From RGIG1918 sp045536045 (lineage in GTDB: Bacteria; Cyanobacteriota; Vampirovibrionia; Gastranaerophilales; Gastranaerophilaceae): a stretch of DNA of 7,697 bases. This document shows positions 1-4,484 of this stretch, piece after piece. The DNA lies in assembly GCA_045536045.1 (NCBI GenBank), contig JAZSMU010000017.1:1-7697 (forward strand), given 5' to 3'. Positions within the stretch are counted from its first letter, which is position 1, and each line of letters starts with the position of its first letter. The notes below the pieces were generated by a model, which worked only from the letters and a program-made list of their open reading frames with translations, searched no databases and was not told the DNA's origin. The position numbers and the translations under genes were made by a program.

Positions 1-27
1 AGAGTTCGAGTCTCTCCAAGCCCACCA
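1..27 (+). tRNA. tRNA 3' end (partial, cut by window edge)
   Basis: The T-arm and acceptor 3' strand of a tRNA are visible. The T-loop reads TTCGAGT at 5-11, flanked by T-stem bases 1-4 (agag) and 12-16 (ctctc). The acceptor 3' strand caagccc is at 17-23, the discriminator A at 24 and an encoded CCA at 25-27. The implied 5' acceptor strand would be GGGCTTG, which is seen in some isoleucine tRNAs. The anticodon lies outside the window, so the identity is not assigned. Confidence 0.9.
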
Positions 28-34
28 TTAATAA

Positions 35-60
35 AAAAAGACCACTTTTGTGGTCTTTTT
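35..60. terminator. Bidirectional intrinsic terminator
   Basis: A GACCAC/GTGGTC stem (40-45 with 50-55) has a TTTT loop and is extended by A:T pairs on both sides. T-runs follow the stem in both directions: 56-60 on the plus strand, and the complement of the A-run at 33-39 on the minus strand. It can end the tRNA transcript on the plus strand. It can also end the DUF3137 transcript on the minus strand, whose stop codon is about 12 bp away. Confidence 0.85.
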
Positions 61-72
61 GAATATTTTTTC

Positions 73-1086
73 TTATAAACCAATTTTTTCATTAAGCTTA
101 AAGTGGTCAATAATTTTTATTATTGATAAAAATTCTTCAAACATTTGTGTATATTGCTTACTATCATCTGCCCTTTTGAACAGTGAGAAAACAGTAAATA
201 AATTTTTTATTCCACCAAATGCTATGATTAAATTTCCACCATAAAATGCACAATAAGTTTCTTTGGCACTAAATGCAACCTTCAGTTCGTTTAATCTATC
301 CATAAAGCTTGTTGTAATTAAGTATCTTGCCTCAATTTCATCATCTGTAAATACATCATATTTCTTTTCAAAAGTTACATCTTCTAGTGTTGTTAGCTTT
401 AGTTCAGGAGATGGTGGGGTTTTTATAAGTTTGTCTGGCTTAATTATTGTGTGCCCTTTAAATTTTTTGTTCATTTCAAGAACTATAAAGGCACCTTTAA
501 AATATGTATAACTACTTCTATTTTTTCCACTCCCTTTTTCTCTTGCGTATTTTGCTTCAACCATATCAATTCGGACATCTTTATGTTGCCCAACAATAAC
601 ATCATCTGCATTAAACCTATTCCAATTTTCTGGAATTAGTTTTGCTAATGACATAACATGTGGGTTTTCATAGTGTCCATGTTGCCAAGATAAATTTCCT
701 ATACATTTGCAAACTTCTGGCATAATTTCTTTTTTTATTTTTATATTTGCATAGATGTTAATTATCCCTTGTATTATAAATGGAATTAAAAATATTCTAA
801 TATCTGGACCTGAATTAGAGGCATTAAAATCTACGTTTCCCCGACCAACTATTCTTACAATCTTGCCATTTTCTCTTATGATTTGATTATTGCCATTATG
901 AGTTATTCCTCTAAATGTTGTGTAGAGAAATATTAATGCACAGATTAAATATCCTCCAATTATTATTCCTGCCAATATTTTTCTAATTTTTTCATATTTT
1001 TGTGCAACAGGAAGAAAAGTTGTTTTGTAATTTTTTGCAAAATTAAGTTTCATCTGATTATATTCTTTAATCAATTCTTGTTGCAT
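73..1086 (-). CDS. DUF3137-family membrane protein, second copy (337 aa)
   Basis: Function is unknown. I assign it to the DUF3137 family from the C-terminal signature DDEIEARYLITTSFMDRLNE (residues 238-257) and from its place beside lemA, a common neighbour. An N-terminal soluble or coiled stretch (1-37) precedes two hydrophobic segments (about 38-58 and 96-113), so it is probably an inner-membrane protein with a large C-terminal domain. A CKC motif (CKCIGNLSW, 126-134) is shared with its neighbour. The start overlaps the upstream paralogue's stop by one base (TAATG). AAAGGA at 1097-1102, 10 nt upstream, is the likely ribosome site, so translational coupling is expected. It differs from the other copy mainly in the loop between the membrane segments. 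It ends just before a bidirectional terminator. Confidence 0.85.
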   Translation of the reverse strand: MQQELIKEYNQMKLNFAKNYKTTFLPVAQKYEKIRKILAGIIIGGYLICALIFLYTTFRGITHNGNNQIIRENGKIVRIVGRGNVDFNASNSGPDIRIFLIPFIIQGIINIYANIKIKKEIMPEVCKCIGNLSWQHGHYENPHVMSLAKLIPENWNRFNADDVIVGQHKDVRIDMVEAKYAREKGSGKNRSSYTYFKGAFIVLEMNKKFKGHTIIKPDKLIKTPPSPELKLTTLEDVTFEKKYDVFTDDEIEARYLITTSFMDRLNELKVAFSAKETYCAFYGGNLIIAFGGIKNLFTVFSLFKRADDSKQYTQMFEEFLSIIKIIDHFKLNEKIGL

Positions 1087-2054
1087 TATAGACCCGTCCT
1101 TTCATTTAATTTAAAATAATCTATTAATTTAATAATTGATAAAAATTCTTCAAACATTTGGAAATATTGCTTGTGGTCATCAGTTTTTTTAAATAATGAA
1201 ACTATTGAAAAAGAATCAAATGGGTTATCAAAAGCAATAATAAGTTTTTCATCATGAAATGCACAAGAAACACTTGTTGCTTCAAATGCTGTTTTCATTT
1301 CGTTTAATCTATCCATAAAACTTGTTGTAATAAGGTATCTTGCTTCAATTTCATCATCTGTATAAACATCAAATTTCTTTTCAAATTTCACATCTTCTAA
1401 AGTTGTTCGCTTTAGCCCCGTCAAGTCCCATTTTATTAGCCTATCGGGTTTAATAACCGTGTGCCCCTTAAAGTCTTTGTTCATTTCAATAACAACATAA
1501 ACACCTTTAAAATAAGTTATCGTTCTTCTGTTTTTGCCATATCCTGTTGTTTTTGTATATTCAGATTCAACTATATCAATTCCCACATCATTATAGTAGC
1601 CCATAAATACATCATCTATTGATACTCCATTATAGTCGTCTGGAATTAATTTTGACAAAGCCAAAACATGTTCATTTTCATAAAAACTATGATTCCAAGT
1701 TAAATCACCAATGCATTTGCACACACTTGGCATAATTTGCTCTTTTATTTTCTTTTCAATTTTATTTGTAAGCCAATTCTGTATTGCAAAAGGCGCAATA
1801 AGTCCACCCAAGATTATCATTATTGTGCCTTCATCATTAGGTGCTTTTCCGCTGTTTAACTGTGGTAAAATTACGCAATAATAAATAAATAATCCTGTTA
1901 ACGTCCAGATGATAATGTATAAAATAATTGATATTATTAAAAAAATTTTTCTTGTTTTTTCATGTTTTTTGGCAATCGGCACAATTTCAGACCTGAATTT
2001 TTTGAAAAATTCATTTTTCATTTTGTTATAAGACTTAACTGTTCCTTGTTGCAT
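1086..2054 (-). CDS. DUF3137-family membrane protein, first copy (322 aa)
   Basis: This is a clear paralogue of the next gene downstream. Both begin MQQ, share a VCKCIG motif (111-116 here), the FKGHT(I/V)IKPD block, a TTLEDV.FEKK block and the DUF3137 C-terminal signature (about 233-252). They end in nearly the same sequence. Two hydrophobic segments (about 37-63 and 77-96) predict a membrane anchor, with the conserved C-terminal domain on one side of the membrane. The start is supported by GGAG at 2060-2063, 5 nt upstream. Only 12 bp separate this start from the lemA terminator U-tract, so no promoter fits in the gap. Expression must come from read-through or from a promoter inside lemA. 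Biochemical function is unknown for the family. Confidence 0.86.
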   Translation of the reverse strand: MQQGTVKSYNKMKNEFFKKFRSEIVPIAKKHEKTRKIFLIISIILYIIIWTLTGLFIYYCVILPQLNSGKAPNDEGTIMIILGGLIAPFAIQNWLTNKIEKKIKEQIMPSVCKCIGDLTWNHSFYENEHVLALSKLIPDDYNGVSIDDVFMGYYNDVGIDIVESEYTKTTGYGKNRRTITYFKGVYVVIEMNKDFKGHTVIKPDRLIKWDLTGLKRTTLEDVKFEKKFDVYTDDEIEARYLITTSFMDRLNEMKTAFEATSVSCAFHDEKLIIAFDNPFDSFSIVSLFKKTDDHKQYFQMFEEFLSIIKLIDYFKLNERTGL

Positions 2055-2066
2055 GAAATCTCCATT

Positions 2067-2096
2067 AAAAAAGGCAGGGTTTCCCCTGCCTAAAAA
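2067..2096 (-). terminator. Intrinsic terminator between lemA and the DUF3137 pair
   Basis: On the minus strand an 8-bp stem AGGCAGGG/CCCTGCCT (positions 2091-2084 with 2079-2072) is closed by a GAAA tetraloop of the stable GNRA type. A run of U (complement of 2067-2072) follows. It lies 8-9 bp past the lemA stop codon and directly before the ribosome site of the next gene. The plus-strand side has only a short T content after the stem, so minus-strand use is clearly favoured. Confidence 0.88.
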
Positions 2097-2104
2097 TTAA
2101 ATTC

Positions 2105-2674
2105 TTATTTTAAATAATCGCTTGCATTAATTGATTTTGTTTCTTCTTCAGTTGCTGTAAAGAATTCTTGACCTTTAACGCCTATTATAGCTGCAACCAT
2201 TGAAGATGGGAAGATTTCAACAGCATTGTTAAGTTCATTAACAGCTGAGTTGTAGAATCTTCTTGCTGCTGCAATGTGTTCTTCAACTTCGTTGTATGTT
2301 TGCATTGCAGTAATCATGCTTGTATCAGATTTTAATTCTGGGTAATTTTCAACTGAAACCATAACTTGACCCATTAAGTTTTTAATTTTAGAGTCTAATT
2401 CAAGTTTTTGTCCTGCTAAATTTGGGTCATTAGGTAGGCTTAATGCTTGAGTTCTTAATTTTGTAATTTCTTCAAATAAGCCTTTTTCGTGTTGCATAAA
2501 TTTGTTTGCAAGAGTTAAAATGTTTGGAATTAAGTCATATCTTTTTTTAAGTTGAATGTTAATTCCAGAAAATGCTTCTTTGGTTTTGTTTTTAATTTTA
2601 ATTAAAGATACATAAATACTGTAGAACCAAATAATGAATGCTACTGGTAATAATCCAATAATAATAAATTCCAT
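2105..2674 (-). CDS. lemA: LemA family protein (189 aa)
   Basis: LemA proteins are membrane-anchored, mostly helical proteins whose biochemical role is unclear. One N-terminal membrane segment (residues 3-23) is followed by a coiled, helix-rich domain. Family landmarks are visible: LKKRYDLIPNIL (42-53), YPELKS (111-116), the AARRFYNSAVNELN block (about 136-149) and the FPSS turn (155-158). The length is typical of the family. The start is supported by GAAAGG (2683-2688), 8 nt upstream of the ATG. It is the first gene of a minus-strand cluster with two DUF3137 genes, although a strong terminator separates it from them. It is divergent from tspO across a 129-bp gap. Confidence 0.95.
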   Translation of the reverse strand: MEFIIIGLLPVAFIIWFYSIYVSLIKIKNKTKEAFSGINIQLKKRYDLIPNILTLANKFMQHEKGLFEEITKLRTQALSLPNDPNLAGQKLELDSKIKNLMGQVMVSVENYPELKSDTSMITAMQTYNEVEEHIAAARRFYNSAVNELNNAVEIFPSSMVAAIIGVKGQEFFTATEEETKSINASDYLK

Positions 2675-2704
2675 ACTACTAACCTTTCATACTCTAATTT
2701 CTAT

Positions 2705-2710
2705 ATTCTA
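2705..2710 (-). promoter_or_regulatory. Possible -10 element for lemA
   Basis: TAGAAT on the minus strand matches the sigma70 -10 consensus at 5 of 6 positions. It would give a leader of roughly 25 nt before the lemA start. No good -35 hexamer is seen at the right distance, so the call is weak. Confidence 0.28.
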
Positions 2711-2732
2711 TTTTTCTTTTCCCTTTTTGGGG

Positions 2733-2748
2733 TCATATAGATATATGA
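2733..2748. repeat. Perfect inverted repeat in the lemA/tspO divergent gap
   Basis: TCATATA and TATATGA form a perfect 7-bp inverted repeat around a GA centre. It lies midway between two divergent genes, where an operator could control both. Because it is made mostly of A and T in an AT-rich region, chance is a real alternative. Confidence 0.4.
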
Positions 2749-2803
2749 TAAAATTACCAATCTGTCTAATTTTTTAGTTTAAAAAATATTCTAAAATAAA
2801 TTT

Positions 2804-3190
2804 ATGTACAATTCGTCTTGGTATAATTCTTTAACTAAACCTTTCTTATCTCCACCTGATTGGATTTTTGCTCCTGTGTGGATAATATTATATATAACAA
2901 TTTTCACATCTTTAATTTTGTATTTTTTAAAGCCTAGTGATGAAAAAACTTTTGGTTATGTTGTTTTTGCAATTCAACTAATTTTAAATCTTGCTTGGAG
3001 TCCTGTGTTTTTTCTAATGCAAAATATCCCTCTTGCTCTTGCTATTGTTTTATTATTAGATATGGCTATATTGCTTACAATTCTTGAATTTTATTCTGTA
3101 TCAAAAATATCTGGGCTAATTTTAATCCCATATTTTATTTGGTCATTATTTGCAACTTATCTAACTTTAGGCTACCTAGTCCTTAATTAG
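2804..3190 (+). CDS. tspO: TspO/MBR (tryptophan-rich sensory) family protein, short form (128 aa)
   Basis: TspO proteins are small membrane proteins that bind tetrapyrroles and related ligands and modulate stress or porphyrin responses. Family motifs are present: WYNSLTKP..SPPDW.F.PVW..LY (residues 6-30), QLILNLAWSPVFF (58-70) and PYFIWSLFATYL (109-120), with conserved tryptophans at 6, 20, 26, 65 and 114. Four hydrophobic helices are visible (about 21-42, 50-72, 76-97 and 103-126). The usual family has five, the first lying before the WY..L.KP motif. That helix is absent here, and an in-frame TAA at 2792-2794 prevents a longer start. I believe four-helix members exist elsewhere, so this need not be a truncation. 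No Shine-Dalgarno is visible before the ATG. A TATTCT at 2787-2792 would leave almost no leader. Confidence 0.9.
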   Translation: MYNSSWYNSLTKPFLSPPDWIFAPVWIILYITIFTSLILYFLKPSDEKTFGYVVFAIQLILNLAWSPVFFLMQNIPLALAIVLLLDMAILLTILEFYSVSKISGLILIPYFIWSLFATYLTLGYLVLN

Positions 3191-3192
3191 TG

Positions 3193-3230
3193 CTCTTAAG
3201 CTCCAATATCGCCTTTAAGAGAATATTTTT
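3193..3230 (+). terminator. Weak intrinsic terminator after tspO
   Basis: CTCTTAA (3193-3199) pairs with TTAAGAG (3215-3221), with one further G:T pair inside. The T-rich tail AATATTTTT follows at 3222-3230. The stem is AU-rich, the loop long and the U-run offset, so termination may be leaky. It lies just after the tspO stop and before the convergent end of the next gene. Confidence 0.5.
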
Positions 3231-3237
3231 ACTACCT

Positions 3238-4275
3238 CTACAATAGTTTCATATTTTTAAGTTGTTTTTCAATTTCTCTTTCTTCATCAAGTGTAAGTCC
3301 AAGACAGCTTAAAAATGCTGGATTATATCTTACATAAAATGCAAAATATCTTTCATTTAATTCTTTTTTATCAAACTTAACACCTTTATTTGACATTGCC
3401 TTTAAGAAATTTTTAATAATTTTTTGGTTGTCTTTAAATGTTGCAACTCTTTTTTCTAAAGGAATTGATTCGTCATCAATATAGACATCATAATATTCTG
3501 CATTAATTAAGGAATATAAAAGCTCTTCATAAAGTGGTTTTTCTGCTTTCCCAGATTTTCCCATATCAACAAGATTTATTCTTTTAGAAGATTTATCCAC
3601 AAGCAAATTATTTGAATTTTGGTAATCAAAATAATACCCTGCCCTGTGTGCTGTTTGATATTCATCAATTAATTTTTCATAAGAAGATAGTGGCAAACTT
3701 GCAACTTTATGAAGTGTGTCTGCGTATTTTTTCTTTCTTGAAATATCTCTATAAGGCACTTCGCCATCTTTTAAATCGCCAGCTTTTTTATTGTAAATAA
3801 CAATATGTGGCTTGTTTCCAATTGATTCGCCCTTTTGTTTTTTTAAGACTTGAACTTGAATTTTGCTGTTTCCTTTTTTAATTTCATAAAGTCCAACTTC
3901 TTGCCCAATATTAATACTTAATTTTTTATCTTCTGTATCTATATAGCTAGATTCTTCCCAATTAGCTTTTTTTGCTTTTTCAATATCTTTAGTTTCTATT
4001 CTTAAAACATAATCATCACAATTTGGAATTTCAAACACTGTGTTAGAATTTCCACTACCTAATGCATATTTTTTATTGCTAATTATTTTGCCTATATTTT
4101 TAGCTTCAAAACTATTTTTAGAAGCCCAAGTTTCAAACGCACCTGCCTTGCCTTTAAAGCTAACATTAGATTTTTCAAACACATCTTGAGTTAAGCCTTT
4201 TTTTAGGGTTGGTGTCGCCCCTTTATTTATTTGAATTTTATTATTTGTAAAACTTATTGGTAAAAAATTAATCAT
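3238..4275 (-). CDS. Protein-kinase-like protein of unknown family (345 aa)
   Basis: I do not recognise the family, but a kinase-type active site can be read in order. A glycine-rich loop LGSGNSNTVFEI is at residues 72-83, and a VLRIE strand at 89-93 carries Arg where the VAIK lysine would be. A hinge-like VLKKQKGES follows (143-151). A catalytic loop HRAGYYFDYQNSNNLLVD (210-227) has Asp217 and Asn222 with the D-x4-N spacing of kinases. LVDMG (235-239) stands where DFG would be. The first 70 residues are low in conserved fold signal and contain PISF and NVSFKGK. No signal peptide or membrane segment is seen. The ATG at 4273-4275, with AGAGG 4 nt upstream, is preferred over an in-frame TTG at 4300-4302. 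The gene stands alone, divergent from adhE. Host-directed effector, toxin and small-molecule phosphotransferase are all possible. Confidence 0.7.
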   Translation of the reverse strand: MINFLPISFTNNKIQINKGATPTLKKGLTQDVFEKSNVSFKGKAGAFETWASKNSFEAKNIGKIISNKKYALGSGNSNTVFEIPNCDDYVLRIETKDIEKAKKANWEESSYIDTEDKKLSINIGQEVGLYEIKKGNSKIQVQVLKKQKGESIGNKPHIVIYNKKAGDLKDGEVPYRDISRKKKYADTLHKVASLPLSSYEKLIDEYQTAHRAGYYFDYQNSNNLLVDKSSKRINLVDMGKSGKAEKPLYEELLYSLINAEYYDVYIDDESIPLEKRVATFKDNQKIIKNFLKAMSNKGVKFDKKELNERYFAFYVRYNPAFLSCLGLTLDEEREIEKQLKNMKLL

Positions 4276-4317
4276 ATTGCCTCTATATAATATATAAAAC
4301 AATTGTGGTTTTTAAAT

Positions 4318-4326
4318 TGCTATATT
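4318..4326 (+). promoter_or_regulatory. Possible upstream extended -10 promoter toward adhE
   Basis: TGCTATATT fits an extended -10 (TGn plus TATATT, 5 of 6 to consensus). The implied start near 4333 would fall inside the first TTAATCGTGAT half-site, a sensible place for repression. No convincing -35 was found. Confidence 0.3.
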
Positions 4327-4381
4327 TAATCGTGATTTTTTTATAAATAGCACAATTAATTGTGATAAATCGCACGATTAA
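4326..4381. promoter_or_regulatory. Cluster of four TTAATYGTGAT-type half-sites
   Basis: The half-site occurs as TTAATCGTGAT (4326-4336), inverted GCACAATTAA (4350-4359), TTAATTGTGAT (4356-4366) and inverted ATCGCACGATTAA (4369-4381). The second and third overlap to form the perfect 14-bp palindrome CACAATTAATTGTG (4351-4364). The two forward copies start exactly 30 bp apart, close to three helical turns. A weaker AATTGTGG lies at 4301-4308. Repetition in both orientations between divergent genes is the mark of a transcription-factor binding region. Rex is the obvious candidate because its gene follows adhE. Confidence 0.65.
4360..4377. promoter_or_regulatory. Rex-operator-like site
   Basis: TTGTGATAAATCGCACGA has the 7-4-7 layout and the GTG-N8-CAC spacing of the known Rex operator consensus TTGTGAANNNNTTCACAA. 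The left arm matches 6 of 7 bases and the right arm 4 of 7. The deviations on the right arm are shared with other local half-sites (CGATTAA instead of CAATTAA). This branch of Rex may therefore read a slightly different half-site. Confidence 0.5.
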
Positions 4382-4404
4382 AAATCCTTAAAAATTAAGA
4401 AAAA
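4380..4404 (+). promoter_or_regulatory. Phased A-tracts, likely UP element or bend upstream of adhE promoter
   Basis: Three A5 tracts occupy 4380-4384, 4390-4394 and 4400-4404, exactly 10 bp apart. Relative to the adhE promoter they lie near -68, -58 and -48. The last two fall on the distal and proximal UP-element subsites. In-phase A-tracts are known to bend DNA. Confidence 0.5.
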
Positions 4405-4412
4405 TTAACATA

Positions 4413-4441
4413 TTGACAAAAATATTTATTTGAAATATTCT
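4413..4441 (+). promoter_or_regulatory. Sigma70-type promoter of adhE-rex
   Basis: A perfect -35 TTGACA (4413-4418) is followed by a 17-bp spacer and a -10 TATTCT (4436-4441; 4 of 6 to consensus). The inferred start near 4448 gives a leader of about 37 nt containing a half-site and the ribosome site. Confidence 0.75.
4421..4439. repeat. Inverted repeat within the adhE promoter spacer
   Basis: AATATTT (4421-4427) and AAATATT (4433-4439) are a perfect 7-bp inverted repeat around ATTTG. It fills the gap between -35 and -10 and runs into the -10. A protein bound here would block RNA polymerase. It is pure A/T in the arms and could be chance. Confidence 0.35.
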
Positions 4442-4457
4442 TTAAATAAGGAAATAA

Positions 4458-4468
4458 ATCACGATTAA
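4458..4468 (-). promoter_or_regulatory. Isolated half-site in the adhE leader
   Basis: ATCACGATTAA is the exact reverse complement of the half-site TTAATCGTGAT at 4326-4336. It lies at about +11 to +21 of the adhE transcript, next to the ribosome site. No partner arm is found at Rex spacing, so it may act only together with the upstream cluster. Confidence 0.5.
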
Positions 4469-4470
4469 AA

Positions 4471-4476
4471 AGGAGA
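4471..4476 (+). promoter_or_regulatory. Ribosome binding site that fixes the adhE start
   Basis: AGGAGA ends 8 nt before the ATG at 4485. An in-frame ATG at 4476 directly abuts this site, so it cannot be served by it and is rejected as the start. Confidence 0.85.
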
Positions 4477-4484
4477 TGAATTTA

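Noticed and set aside
50..639. Small plus-strand frames opposite the DUF3137 gene
   Set aside because: They overlap a family-assigned gene on the other strand and have no supporting start signals or motifs.
4285..4295. TATATT-like -10 for the kinase-like gene on the minus strand
   Set aside because: It would start transcription at or after the ribosome site, and no matching -35 is seen; the AT-rich run gives such matches by chance.
4276..4302. Upstream TTG start at 4300-4302 for the kinase-like gene
   Set aside because: The ATG at 4273-4275 has AGAGG just upstream; the TTG lacks a ribosome site.
4351..4364. CACAATTAATTGTG palindrome as an intrinsic terminator
   Set aside because: It has no loop and no following T-run; it is better explained as two overlapping half-sites.
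4476..4484. AdhE start at the earlier in-frame ATG (4476)
   Set aside because: It touches the AGGAG sequence directly, leaving no spacer; the ATG at 4485 has an 8-nt spacer.
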